A DNA stretch of 64,000 bases from Adiantum capillus-veneris (Eukaryota; Streptophyta; Polypodiopsida; Polypodiales; Pteridaceae): the NCBI GenBank assembly GCA_014529385.2, contig CM043970.1, positions 66,427,496 through 66,491,495 on the forward strand, in the 5' to 3' direction. The notes beneath the pieces are model-generated. The model ran no database searches and had not been told where the DNA came from. It saw only the letters and a list, made by a program, of their open reading frames with translations. Below are positions 32,301 to 43,138 of this stretch, piece after piece. Made by a program: the position numbers and the translations under genes. Every line of letters starts with the position of its first letter. Position 1 is the first letter of the stretch.

Positions 32301-33110
32301 ATGTCATGCCCTTCTTGAAGAAAAATTTCTCCAAGGCAATCTCCACAAGCATCACATTGGACCTCAAATGATTTGAGATATCCAGTAGTGTAAGTATTTC
32401 TTTAAGCTTCTCAAAAGCACTTCGCTCTTTAGCAGTCAATATGTACTCAATATTTTTCTTGGTAAATTCATGTAGTGGTCCTGCTATTTGGGAGAATCTA
32501 TCTATGAAGCATCTATAATATGCACACATAGCAATAAAGCTTCATAGTTCATGTAGATTCCTTGGATTATGCTATACTTTTATTACCTCAAGTGAATCTC
32601 TTGGAGGAAAACTTCACTTCTTTTGGTCAATGAAAAGTTTATTCTCCCTCATAGCTTGAAAAACTACCTGGAGATTTTTTTTATTCTCCTTCAAAGATTT
32701 GGAGCAGATGATAATGTCATCATAGAACACTCCAATGAACTTGCACTAGGGTCTAAAGATTTTCTCCATTAGGCGGTTGAACGTGGCTGGAGCATCTGTT
32801 AAACCAAAAGGCATGACAAGATATTCATAAAGACCAAACGTTATACGGAACGCGGTCTTTATGATATCTTCATTCACTATCCTTATTTGATGATAGCCAC
32901 TTTTAATGTCAATCCTACTAAATTACGTCAATCCTTGTGGCTTATCGAACAGATCTTCTACCCGCGGTATGCAAAATTTCTTTTTGATAGTGATTCAAGT
33001 TAGTGCTCATGGTCCACGCACATGCGGTGTGTGCCATCTTTCTTTTGCACTAAAATGTCTGGACAGCAAAAGGGAGAGGAGCTAGGCCTCACCATCCCCT
33101 TATCTGCCAG
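32301..33110 (-). pseudogene. Element C reverse transcriptase (decayed)
   Basis: From the minus strand: KDGTHRMCVDHEH and a TAA near 33000, then eroded motif A ([15 protein letters not shown]), [18 protein letters not shown] (motif B, about 32810), FYDD (motif C, 32716-32727) and the connection AMCAYYRCFIDRFSQIAGPLHEFTKK (frame 32529-32299). A TAG lies just before motif C. Confidence 0.82.
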
Positions 33111-33780
33111 TTCGTGCACTTGCCTCATAATCTCCTCTTGTTGAGCTTGAGAAACTCTATAAGGAGGTTTACTATACGGTGAGCTCTTAGGTAGAAGCTC
33201 TATCATATGGTCATCATCCCCTAATTTTGGAGGTAGCTCCATAGGTATATCATCGATAAGTACATCTTGAAATCTATTTAGAAAATTAGACAAGTCTAAT
33301 TCTTCTTGATTCCTACCACTTTCTTTTGTTAAAACATTAGCATCATTTGGAGATTCTTTGACAAAAATCATGTACGAGGAAGCTATGCTTTTCATTGACT
33401 TATCAAAAGCAGGTGAATTTACAAGTGGTATAGTACGACCAGACTCATTAGAATCTACGTACATGCTCTTTTCCCTGTAGGGGAAGTAGATTCTCCTTTT
33501 AGGGAGATTCATGTTGGCAGCCATGTGGTTTAACCATGGTGCCCCTAGGATAACATCCTCATGTTGGAGAGGAGAGATGAAAAAGTCTTCTTCATCGACG
33601 TAGATATGGACATAAAGCCTCAACTTCCCATTCAAGGGAGTAACAGAGGCTTGCTATCCCTTGAAATCCCCATCAATAGTTACAATATATCCCATCTTGA
33701 AAGCTTGAATTCCCAGCTTAGTGGACAACTCCGTTGATATAAAGTTGTGAGTAGAGCTAGGGTTTAAAATGATGAAGGCA
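33111..33780 (-). pseudogene. Element C protease and protease-RT linker
   Basis: Frame 33635-33000 starts after the protease active-site region and holds HEDVILGAPWLNHM (the C-terminal protease signature ILG), IYFPYREKSM, then FLNRFQDVLIDDIPMELPP and the RT entry YRVSQAQQEEIMRQVHEL. The active site in frame 33932-33654 reads AFIILNPSSTHNFIS, where the usual Asp-Ser-Gly is replaced by Asn-Pro-Ser: catalytically dead. Confidence 0.75.
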
Positions 33781-34780
33781 TCATGCTCCCTCACCTTTCC
33801 CCAAGAATAGGAAAGGGATGATCCTTTGCAAATGAGCATCCTCTTTTGGAGCTTTGACCGTGAAAGATCTAGGAGTCTCATTGTGGGCATTTCTTTTGGG
33901 GCAAGAATGATAGCCATGTCCTTTCTCCCCACACTTAAAGCATTTGTGATCTTTGCAAAAAGCCTCTAGCTCTTCAGAAGAGTTTTTTTTAACCTTTGTA
34001 AACTCCTTTCTCCTTGATCTTGTTGCTATTGGTTTTGTTGTTGTTGGAAATGCCTTGGGTAGAACTTTGAGAATTTCTCTTCCCCTTTGCATCATTTTGA
34101 TCTTTGTTTTCCATGGTCTTGGTGTTGCTTTTATCCCCTTGTTGGAAACTGATACGAGATGCAACCATAGTGTGGTGGATGACTTTGATGAGAGAACCAG
34201 GCCTTTGGGAGTTGACATACTCGGCCATTTCTTCAGGTAATCCCGCACAAAATTGTTGCTTTTTCTTGGCAAAGTCTATCTTTTGAAAGACTGTAGCTTT
34301 TAGATGTAAATCCCAAAACTTGTCTACCTATTTGTGGATAGACTCATGGGAGAGTAGCTTCAAGCTTCTCCATTTAGTAAGCACTTTGTCTTTGGCATCG
34401 TTCTCAAGGAATTCCTTCATTATGGAAATTCATAGGGTTCTCCATGTCCTTGGGGCTTTGCTATTCCCGTGGAGACAAGCCCACCATTGACGAGCATATT
34501 TTTGAAAGTGCATAGCTACATGGCGTACCTTGGAGAGGACTCTTTGAAGCCCTTGTCTCCAAAGGCCGCATCAAATTGGTGGATGAAGGCCAATACTTTG
34601 TCAGTAGCACCAAAGGCTCCATCATAGGTGAGAAAAGAGATATTCTTTCCTCCCACTTTGAACTTCTTAAGCTTTTGGGAAATTTTCCAAGCAAGGTAGG
34701 ATTTGCGGTGTCCTCTCCTCTTGTTTTCTCTAGGAGAATAACCGCTGCTTTTGTCAGAAGAGGAGGAAGGTGAAGAAGAA
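33781..34780 (-). pseudogene. Element C gag with zinc knuckle (decayed)
   Basis: Frame 34272-33781 includes CFKCGEKGHGYHSCPKR, an intact C-x2-C-x4-H-x4-C knuckle, after a Lys/Ser-rich stretch. Overlapping frames up to 34694 contain the capsid-like text YVNSQRPGSLIKVIHHTMVA and WRSLKLLSHESIH across frame changes. Confidence 0.7.
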
Positions 34781-35220
34781 GGAGAAGAGGGTTACCTCTT
34801 TCTTGCCTTTTTCTTCCTTTGTTTCCTCTCTTCCAAGTGAGAATGAGAGTTTGTGAGTGTGTGTGAGAGAGAGTATACCCCCCAAGAACACCCCCAGATT
34901 GCTTTGGTCGACCCCTCCTTGCAGCTCATCCTTGCATTTGATTGGACCCTTGCAAGCCTAGCCAATCACATGCATAGTGCATATCAAGCAACCATGGTAG
35001 CATTTAGAGAAGTGTCCTCCTTTCCCCTTTGGGAGAAAGGACTTGAAAGATGCTTTAAACAATTAGTCAAATATCTAAATTCTCATTGGATCCCTTTAGA
35101 GGTCAACCAATAGGCTTGAGGCACCTTATGAGGGCAACATGCGTAGGAACTTGACATGTGTCCTTGTTGCCTATTTAGACTTGGCTTGCCTTGAGAGTGT
35201 GTGTGTGTGTGTAAGGGATG
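34781..35220. other. Junction between elements C and D, no gene
   Basis: No domain found. It contains a GT-rich run (35197-35214) right at the junction where element D integrase begins on the plus strand. It could include LTR remains of element C, but no second copy is available to show it. Confidence 0.4.
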
Positions 35221-35869
35221 AAAAACCCTTAAATGCTGATAGAATGACTTTACAGCCTGTTCTACTACTTGAACCTTTTCAAAAATGGGGGTTATATTTT
35301 GTGGGCCCTGTGAAACGAGCAGCAAAGTTTATAGGGAATAAATATATTATTATGGAAATAGACTACTGTACCAAGTGGGTAGAAGCACAGGCAATGAAAG
35401 ACAATAGAGCAGAGAGTGTGGCTAATTTTTTATACAAAAACATAATGACTAGGTTTGGATGTCCAGTTGAATTGGTCTCAGATCAAGGAGGACATTTCAT
35501 CAACAAGGTAATCAGGAAGCTTACTAAATACCACCTGATCATCCATAAGAAGTCCAGAATTTACTATCCACAAGCTAATGGCAAAGCAGAATCCAGTAAA
35601 AGAACTCTAGTGAGAATTTTGAGAAGACTTGTTTCAGAGAACAAGAAAGATTGGTATACAAAATTGGATTTAGCATTGTGGGCATTCAGGATAGCATTCT
35701 AAGCACAGGGATGACACCATTCAAGATGGTGTATGGTATGGAAGCAATTGTCCCAATGGAATTTGTTGTTCCATGTTTGAGAATTGCAGTTTGGTACAAA
35801 TTGTCAGGAGATGAGTCAACAGTTTGTCAACAGGAGCAACTCATGAAATTGGAAGAAAGAAAAATTTAG
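35221..35869 (+). pseudogene. Element D integrase core (decayed)
   Basis: Frame to 35702 then 35651-35869 with a one-base shift. Seen: LLEPFQKWGLYFVGPV (the first catalytic Asp is Tyr here), TKWVEAQAMKDNRAESVANFLY, LVSDQGGHFINKVI (second Asp) and QANGKAESSKRTLVRIL (Glu). After the shift, TPFKMVYGMEAIVPMEFVVP. A TAG at 35867 ends the frame. Missense at the first Asp makes this copy inactive. Confidence 0.85.
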
Positions 35870-36115
35870 GTTGCTTATGTAACTGCAGCCATTCAAAGGA
35901 GAAGACAGGCTTGGGTGGACCACAATTTTAATATAAATCATTTTTAGAAGGGGATTGGGTTTGACTTGGCAAGAGGCCAGGAAAACTTAAATTAAGATAC
36001 TTGGGTCCTTTCAAATTGCAGAGGAAATTGGAGATTCAACATTTTTATTGGCAGATGCTCAGGGAAGACTTTTTCCAAAAGCAATCAATGGTTTTTGAAT
36101 AAAACCCTTTGTTAG
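35870..36115 (+). pseudogene. Element D integrase C-terminal GPY/F module
   Basis: With frame changes the text shows QRRRQAWVDHNFN and then YLGPFQIAEEIGDSTFLL and FPKAINGFW, a GPY/F module. Stops at 35945 and near 36098. Confidence 0.7.
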
Positions 36116-36332
36116 TGGGAAAATTCTTTTTAAGGATAAGAATAATGATGGTCTAGAGCATGTGGTAAATTTGATGGATATTTACTTGATTTGTGTTGAT
36201 TAGTCATGTCGAGTAAATTCAAGAATTGAACTTAACGGGTACCCTGAAGTTATTCCTTCACAAGCTACTTTGCTCTCACACAAAACACATTTTTTTCTTA
36301 TAGCCTTGTGCGTTTTGCCGCTCTCTGTCACC

Positions 36333-38575
36333 ATGTCTAAGAAAACCCTCAGCATAGATGTTTCCTCTACTCTGCCTTCTCAAAAAATTGATGAGCAAGC
36401 TCATGTGGGGACAAGGCAATCAGTGCAGAAAGCTCTTCTTACGGCCAAGGCAATTGCAACTGCAGATGTCATCATTGATGGAGAGATGTTGACCCCTCTT
36501 GAAGAATCACCGCTTGCAATGTAGAGTGGTCCGGTTGACTACAACCTCCTTGACATGCGTCAAGAGTTAGATTTGTAGGTGGTGGTGCATAAAGAGTGGC
36601 TCAAGAGAATTGGGTTACATCAGTTTGCAATGTTACCCTGAAAACATTGGAAAAACAATAAATCCCTGATGACTTTGCTAAGTCATAATCAAGATATCAA
36701 AGATAACATCTTTGGCAGTTTTTGGTTAGGCCCTAAATTAATAAGTTCAATATTTCATCTTCACTTGGATGATGATAACTCAGTGGGTAGAGCTCCAAAT
36801 GCCTTAATGGAGTCAAAATTTGGTTAGTCATAGGGGGACGAGGGTTATTACCCAGTAAGAAAATTGTAGAATCCGTACAAATTTCAACAAATTAAATGGT
36901 TTTTGGGAAAGGTCTGTGTGTTGGTAAAGCTAGAATACATTTTTAAAGAGAACTATGCTCTTCTTCATGCTGTAGAATGTGGTAAACAAATTGATTGGGC
37001 CAACTTATTGAGTCAAAGGATAAGCTCATAGGTGTTTCAAAAAAAGAAACAAAATTCTAGATCCACCAATATTGGGGCTTTCCTGATTGCCCTATAGGTT
37101 CATGCTATGAGTGTGACCACATTGGCGGGTTTAAGTGGCCAAGATTTTGCTTTTGGGGGACAGATTGAAGGTAACAAAGAATCAGAAATGGGCAATTCTC
37201 ATACAAAGCACATGACAAAGGAATTGCAGGATTTTGAAGACCAAGACATGACACTGTCAAAGACTAAGCAGGAGGAAGAAAATCTATGGAAAACTTTTGG
37301 AGATCAGTTTGATACTGATCTAGATACTTTGATGCAAACACCTAAACCCTCAGTAAATGTTGATGCAGGTCAATTTTTTTCTTCTAAGTCATCCTTGAAT
37401 TTGAAGAGGAGGAAAATGGAGAGTCCTGGAGTAGAAGTCAAACTAGATTTGGAGAAGGTGTACTGCTTAGTTAGTTTGGCAATCAAATAACAATTTCTGA
37501 GCTTTATAAAGATCGTGACCTTGTTAGAAACTTTGCATCATAGAGCCAACTGAACAGCTCAGTGCTCCAAAGAGAGAAGCTTCAGTTGGAAACTTAGATT
37601 ACTCAACTACAAACTGTTTCTAAAAGAACTGAGGAGGATGCCAAATTGATTTCAAATGAGGAGCGTATTATTGCTAAACTGAAGGATGACTTATTGAGTG
37701 CTAACAATTCTGTGGAATTTTATAAGACTCAGTTGCAAAGAAGGGAAAAGTCATCAGACATCATTCAATCCTAAAGGGAACAGTGGATGTCAACCTTAAA
37801 TAATCAGTTGGAAATCATGGGTAATGATTACTCTAAATTACAATCTGATAACAATGTACTTTTGAGCAGGGTTCAGGCTTGTCAAGAACTGGAACCCGAA
37901 TTGTGGGAAATGTCTGATGAGGATTTGGATCTAGATGGTTGGTATTTGTTAACCCATGATGTTGAATTATTGAAGAATGAAGTAAGAAAACAAGGAGAAT
38001 AGGTATGGTTGGAACTAAGAAAGAGAATGATCTCTTTAGTGAATATTCCATACCAAAGTTTTGCAAAGGAAGAGGATAAAGATGAGTATATACTTCGTCA
38101 AAAACAATATGATGATCTTAAAAAGGAGTTTGACGATCTCAAGGTACAAAAAACTTTAGATCTCTTGAAGGAGCAGAAAACTGAACATGACACAATCCAT
38201 CAAATGATTGTGGAACATGCACATGGCCTTGAGGGACTTCCAACATTCTTATAGATGCAGTAGATACACATGAGGCTCTAAATTTGGATGTGATAGCACC
38301 TGTTGTTGAGCAGGTTATTGATCTAACTTTGAAGGAGTTGGAGGCAAGTGAAGGTGTTGTAGTAGAGGTTGTTCAAGACATTTTGGGAAAAGAAGATGTA
38401 ATTGGCAAGTTTCTAGATTTTCAGCAAGAGGAAAACTTAAAGAGAAATGAGGAGGAGGTTGCAATAACCACTGGGATGAAACCAAACCTACAGAATGGAC
38501 ACAGTCATCAGTTTCCTTAGAGGAGCCTGTTAAGGAGCTACCAGGGGATTCTGATAATCAGTCACTAGAATAATG
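36333..38575 (+). pseudogene. Element D post-integrase ORF with coiled coils
   Basis: Starts MSKKTLSIDVSSTLPSQ at 36333 in a good start context (CACCATG). The same phase is kept, with stops, through 37490, including LQDFEDQDMTLSKTKQEEEN and LKRRKMESPGVEVKLDL. After a frame change near 37490 it becomes a heptad-like region: KRTEEDAKLISNEERIIAKL, LNNQLEIMGNDYSKLQSDN, VELLKNEVRKQGE and YDDLKKEFDDLKVQKTLDLL. About 740 codons in all. No hydrophobic membrane segment is seen, so it is not an obvious envelope. Function unknown; self-association is likely (inference). Confidence 0.55.
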
Positions 38576-38589
38576 TTTTTAAACACTAA

Positions 38590-38601
38590 TGGGGTGGGAG
38601 G
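38590..38601 (+). promoter_or_regulatory. Probable polypurine tract of element D
   Basis: TGGGGTGGGAGG directly before TGTCTTATTGG. Confidence 0.5.
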
Positions 38602-39178
38602 TGTCTTATTGGTATAATATTATGTATTTGTACAACTTGGATTCAGTTCTAGGCACTGTACTTTGCATAGTGTTATCTAGTAAGTAGTTAGAATTTTTTG
38701 TGGAACAAGGGATTATTGGGTGTCAAGTCAAATGTTTTTGGAGTCAAAAAACTTTCTGCCATCGGGTTGTGCCAAGTGTGAGCCTTAGATATTATTTCAA
38801 TTCTGTGTTAATTGAACTCGAGCCTTTAGTTTCAGTTTTAAGTAAGAAATAGGCCTGTACCCCTTGGATTCTAAAGGAAGTTATTCTCATGGTGGCATGT
38901 TGTTACACGATGTAAGGGGAAGGAATGGAATGAATGAGGGGTTTTGGCTATGGAATATTCAGTTTCTGTCTATTCTCTATATGCAGTTTAATTTTGTATT
39001 GTAGCCTCAACAGGTGTTGAAACTGTGTTAATTCTATATTGAAGTATTGAAATTCTTTGTATGGTAATTATATGCAATTCCTCAACCCCCTAATTCCTCA
39101 ATAACAACTCCCACCTCAAGCACAACCCTAGCTTGCCTAAGGTCCTGCCTAAGGTCCTAGGTCTTAGTACTTTCAACA
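38602..39178 (+). repeat. Probable 3' LTR of element D
   Basis: From TGTCTT after the purine tract to TTTCAACA, about 577 bases, TG...CA ended. There is no partner LTR in the window, so the boundaries rest on the purine tract and on the start of the next repeat at 39180. Confidence 0.45.
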
Positions 39179-39179
39179 A

Positions 39180-39790
39180 TAACCTTTGGATGTCTTTAAT
39201 GAAGCTATCCATAAGGTCTTTCAAGCTCCATTATCTAGCATTTCTCTTTTACAGAACATCTCTCATTTGGATCCATTGATTTTGGTCCTGTGCTGAGATA
39301 GATCCATAGCAGCAGATGTCTATATTCTAGCTCTTGTTCTCGATTGTTCTCCCACATTAAATGATCAGTATAATACAAGAAAATCATTCGGGTTAGTTAG
39401 ATACTAAATTTATGGAATTACCTCTCTCTTGAAATCATAGTCGTCCTTGACTATGAGGTGAGGAGATAAAGCCTTAGTCATTAGTTTATGTTTCTTAGCG
39501 GGTAGATGATCCCTTTTTACCCTACGACATCATTCCAAAATGGATGACTAATTCATTTGGGGCTTGGAGGCCTTTCATGAAGCTAACCCTAAGGTCTTTC
39601 AAGGTCCATTACCTAGCATTGCTCTTTGACAGACCATCTCTCATTTGGACCCATTGACTTGGTCCCGTGTTGAGATAGATCCATAAGCACATGTCTATAT
39701 TCTAACTCTTGCTCCCGTTTATTCTTCCACATTAAATGATCAATTTAATATGAGAAAATCATTTGGGTTAGTTAGAGATTAGATTTTATG
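39180..39790. repeat. Interspersed repeat, about 390-bp period, 1.5 copies
   Basis: 39187-39420 and 39572-39790 share 'catgaagct', 'aaggtctttcaa', 'agatagatccat' and 'ccacattaaatgatca' in the same order. The part between (39460-39570) matches the first 113 bases of the window. A hairpin with 8-base arms TCATAGTC/GACTATGA lies at 39435-39456. No coding frame. Confidence 0.75.
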
Positions 39791-39916
39791 ACAAACTTCA
39801 AAAGGGAGACTACTTTTTAGTCTACACCCTTAAGCAACATTCCAAGAAACTCAAAAAGCAGGGTAACAACCCATTTGTGATCAATGACATATCATCAAGT
39901 AGCACCATCTTGTGAG
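39790..39916 (+). pseudogene. Integrase C-terminal fragment of the A/G family
   Basis: One open frame reads DKLQKGDYFLVYTLKQHS then KKLKKQGNNPFVINDIS, ending at TGA 39914. This corresponds to FKKGDLALVYSLNQHISKF of element A and YVLVYTLKQHAKKHKSEGW of element G. It is an isolated fragment of a third family member. Confidence 0.75.
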
Positions 39917-40149
39917 GTAAAGGCGGTGTGCCTCACTGTGCTTTGTCCGTGTCCGTCGGCCAATGTCCGACCATCCACATTTATCTCCTTATTCTTTATA
40001 CATATAAATGTGGCTGGCCGGCCAATTTCTACCCACCCACATTTATCTCCTTATTCTTTATACATACAAAAAATAAGGAGCTCACACTTATTCTCACATT
40101 GTGCTCATACAATGAGATTTGGGAGCTCCACCCCACATCCCTATGTCAT

Positions 40150-40199
<50 letters not shown>

Positions 40200-40249
40200 T
40201 CTCTCCATATTTGCCGCACACACGCACGCCTATGATCCATTCCTTCACA
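39917..40249 (+). repeat. Remnant of an LTR ending before a Met-type primer site
   Basis: Ends TTCACA at 40249 and is followed after two bases by a primer site. It contains a 65-bp-spaced duplication of 'ccacatttatctccttattc', a TATA-like 'ctttatacatataaat' and a long CT run. The 5' edge is unresolved. Probably a copia-type LTR (inference). Confidence 0.55.
40148..40205. repeat. (CT)n microsatellite
   Basis: About 28 CT units with one GT interruption. Confidence 0.95.
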
Positions 40250-40251
40250 AT

Positions 40252-40263
40252 TGGTATCAGAGC
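40252..40263 (+). promoter_or_regulatory. Primer binding site, initiator tRNA-Met type
   Basis: TGGTATCAGAGC. No element body follows that I can recognise. Confidence 0.75.
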
Positions 40264-40937
40264 TTTGGCTTCGCAACAGATGGAGTGCTATAGAGAAATG
40301 AGCTTTTGGCTATGGTGAGCTCGTTTTTTATGGAAGCTTGAGATCGGTGAGAAACCACCAGATTTGTGCTCATGAAAACTTGAGGGAAATTTTCAAGCTT
40401 GAGAGAAGGATATATTGCAAGTGTGTATACTTTTTTGTAGACATAATTTCAGGAAGAATGCAAATTTTTATTTTCACATGTCATTTTTCTAGTTCCAAAA
40501 CAATGTTTTTTGTGTAACTTTTGCATATGGAATGCGATTTATGCAAGGTTAGAATGTAACCTGGGGTTTTGGCATGCTCTAGACACAATGGTGATGTCCA
40601 TTTGGACTAATTTTGACATCTAGAATTTTTACAGCAACAACTTTTTATTGTGTATCAAGGATTCCACACATGGTTTGCTCTTGGATGTGAGAGTGGTATT
40701 GGCTGCAAGTTTGCTCACAGCTGGGAGGATAGGATGTATTCCTTATGTGGTTTGATTCTTAGGGAGACTCATGTGATTGCAGTTTGAGTTCGACAATGTA
40801 TGCCTCAAGCATGTTTATTGGCAGTCACAGGGTCACTCCGCCTTGATGTAGGTGCCTTTGAGAATAGATTCACATGGAGAGACATCATTTTCTCATCAAG
40901 CCTCTAGGAAATCCATGCCACATGTAAGCGGATATAA
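40264..40937. other. Unassigned stretch before LINE E
   Basis: Likely leader of the lost LTR element, then an eroded 5' part of the LINE. No frame with recognisable motifs. Confidence 0.4.
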
Positions 40938-41040
40938 GTGGGAGACAGCCTTAGAGAGGAGATCAGATCGGAGCATCAAGGATGGGATTCAGGGGGAGTG
41001 GCAGTTCTATTCAAGGAGGAGTTGCAGCCATTGATATATA
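40938..41040 (+). pseudogene. LINE E endonuclease, N-terminal fragment
   Basis: The frame reads SGGVAVLFKEELQPLIYI, the segment expected early in an apurinic-type endonuclease. It is cut by the inserted inverted-repeat element and resumes at about 41501. Confidence 0.7.
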
Positions 41041-41500
41041 TCATTAGGAAAATTTTGAACTCATTTTTGGGCCTTTTAAGAGTGCCACATCATCAGAGTT
41101 GTACAAAAGAAAGCAACCCGATAGACCCCTCTAAATATTTCTTAGAACCACATGATATGACCTATCATTGGAAAGTTCTTGAAAAATGGATTCTAAAGAG
41201 CCAAGGTCCGAAAAATTTGGATGACTTCTATGAAAGTTATGCCATTTTTTTTCAATCAGCTAGGTTTTGTTACTGTTACGGTAATCTAAAATCAACTTCT
41301 TCTAGATTACATGAAGGCAATGTCTGATACATGCATGCTATATATCAATAGATAGCATTTGAAGAGTAGATTCTAAATATCCAACCTCCGACAAGTTTGG
41401 ATCTTATTTGAAAAAAATTACCGATCCCCACTTTTTGAAAGCTATGCCACATCAACAATTCTTATAAGGCCCATTTTTGAGTCCAAACTTTTCCTAATGA
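41041..41500. mobile_element. MITE-like inverted-repeat insertion inside LINE E
   Basis: 460 bases with imperfect terminal inverted repeats of about 38 bases (41041-41078 and 41463-41500), both starting TCATTAGGAAAA and both containing GGGCCTT. No ORF for a transposase. The two halves also share internal phrases (ATTCTAAA..., GCCACATCA). No clear target duplication was found, so the superfamily is open. Confidence 0.7.
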
Positions 41501-42334
41501 GCACGCAAAGAAGAACATGCTAGGTACATGTGGGTGAGGCTTAGTTCAGAGACGGGTAGATACATCTACGTTGTTATCTGCTACTTTCCTCCTAGTACGT
41601 CAATATATGCATCACCTAGAGGACAGTCGCCCTTTGCTATTTTGGATAATGACATATGGGAGTTTTTTAAGGATGGTGACAATATCATACTAGGGGACTT
41701 CAATGCTAGGACTGTCCATCACCAGATAATATTTTATGAAAAGGTCACCTCCACAGAGACGTTGGGGGAATATGCCACATCCCTCTACACAACATCAGGG
41801 CAACCACCTTTGTCGGACCCATTAGAGACATGTACTTTCTTTACTGCCAAGAGGTTAAGGAAAGCCATTGACAAGATAAAGACAAGGAGAGCACATGATC
41901 ATGATGGTCTAGTAGTAGAGCACTTCATCCATGCCCGAGATATGGTTGCAGAGCTTCTTGCTATGATGTTTAATCGATCCATGTATGAAGGATTTCTTGA
42001 GACTTGGAGTATGTCTATGATTGTGCCTGTTTTCAAGTCAGGAGATCCCATGATTCCCAAGGATTATCGCACCATCATGGCTCGTCACACATTGGCTAGG
42101 CTGTATACATCCATTCTTGAGCAAGAGCTCAGTAGATGGGTAGAGCAAAAGGGGATACGAGCACCAGGGAAAGTAGAATTCAGGAGAGGTTTCTCCACTC
42201 TTGACCAAATTCTGACACTCATAACTATTATTGAGGAGGGTAGACACCATGGCAAGAGGATCTATTGTAGCTTTGTGGATTTTTGCAAAACTTCTGACAC
42301 AGTGCCAAGGGCCAGACTTATGCGTAGACTATAA
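41501..42334 (+). pseudogene. LINE E endonuclease-RT fusion by internal deletion
   Basis: A 268-residue open frame starts MWVRLSSETGRYIYVV, has the endonuclease motif NIILGDFNAR, and only about 60 residues later is inside RT (FFTAKRLRKAIDKIKTRRA). A full LINE has the rest of the endonuclease and a linker of a few hundred residues there, so a large deletion is inferred. RT text continues with MIVPVFKSGDPMIPKDYR and FVDFCKTSDTVPRARL (motif A, with the usual Phe before Asp replaced by Ser), ending at TAA 42332. Confidence 0.82.
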
Positions 42335-43109
42335 GACATGGGTGTGCCTATAAAGCAGATATGGGGTATTTTGTCTTTATATAGGACAGTGATGGGGTAG
42401 GTACGCACTACTGAGGGAACGTCTAACATGGTCCACTCCGCTATTGGAGCGAAGCAGGGATGCCCCCTATCTCTGACTCTTTTTGGGATGTATGTGGATG
42501 AGTTTAGACTATGTAGAGCGTTAGGGAGACAGAGGGGATGAGCTGGTAGGGACATGGATTCCGTTGTTACTATATGCTAATGATATTGTGTTGATTTTTG
42601 ACTCTAAAGAGGGGATGCAACATCATTTAGATGCTTTGCATATGTTTTCTCATGAAAATGGATAGTCTGTTAACCTTGAGAAAACCAAGGTTACGGTTAT
42701 TAACACCACATCATAGTGGGTCAAGAGGTCAGCACCCACATTTACGTATGGCCAAGAGACTGTGGAATACATAAATGCATATACCTATCTTGGGGTAGTT
42801 TTTAGTGGACGAGTGTTTTCACTGAGGAGAGCATCAGAGACTAGACTGATGAGAGCATATGCAGCCTTGGGAGGACTAGAGAGGATGTGTTCACAAGTTC
42901 AATTTCAGGAACCACGAACAAAGATATGGCTTTTTGACACTGTAGTGACCTCAGCTATGCTCTACAGAGTTCAGGTATGGGGATCCTCAGTAGACCAACA
43001 TGGGAGATTTGGAAACACAGATGGATGGAGATGTATGGAGAGGCCTCTACTCTCTATGATCTCTTGGATGATTTGGGCTAAGGCCTTAGTGCCGCATGAG
43101 ATTATCTGA
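42335..43109 (+). pseudogene. LINE E RT motifs B-C and thumb (decayed)
   Basis: GAKQGCPLSLTLFGMYVDEF is motif B (about 42447-42510). Motif C reads YANDIVL at 42573-42593 instead of the usual YADD, losing a catalytic Asp by a GAT-to-AAT change. Then LEKTKVTVINTTS, and frame 42762-43109 has YINAYTYLGVVFSGR and RMCSQVQFQEPRTKIWLFD. Several stops. Confidence 0.82.
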
Positions 43110-43121
43110 GCCGAGCTAGCC

Positions 43122-43138
43122 AACCCCCCCCCCCCCCC
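43122..43138. repeat. Poly(C) run
   Basis: Seventeen consecutive C within the LINE. Confidence 0.95.

Larger units (their letters stand above)
30901..34780 (-). mobile_element. Element C: decayed Ty3/gypsy relic, minus strand
   Basis: Reading on the minus strand from about 34780 down: gag with a zinc knuckle, protease, RT, RNase H, integrase. Every domain is recognisable, and every one has lesions. No LTR of this element is found. The integrase tail is lost near 31018, and the relic ends at the target site of element A. The protein type resembles chromovirus-like Ty3/gypsy (inference from the integrase and gag style). Confidence 0.82.
35221..39178 (+). mobile_element. Element D: 3' part of a Ty3/gypsy element
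   Basis: Begins abruptly inside integrase and runs through the integrase C-terminus, a separate long ORF, a purine-rich tract and a probable 3' LTR. The 5' two thirds is absent. The post-integrase ORF differs from those of A and G. Confidence 0.75.

Noticed and set aside
39884-40318. Ser/Leu-rich frames across the CT microsatellite
   Set aside because: They are translations of simple repeat and LTR sequence.
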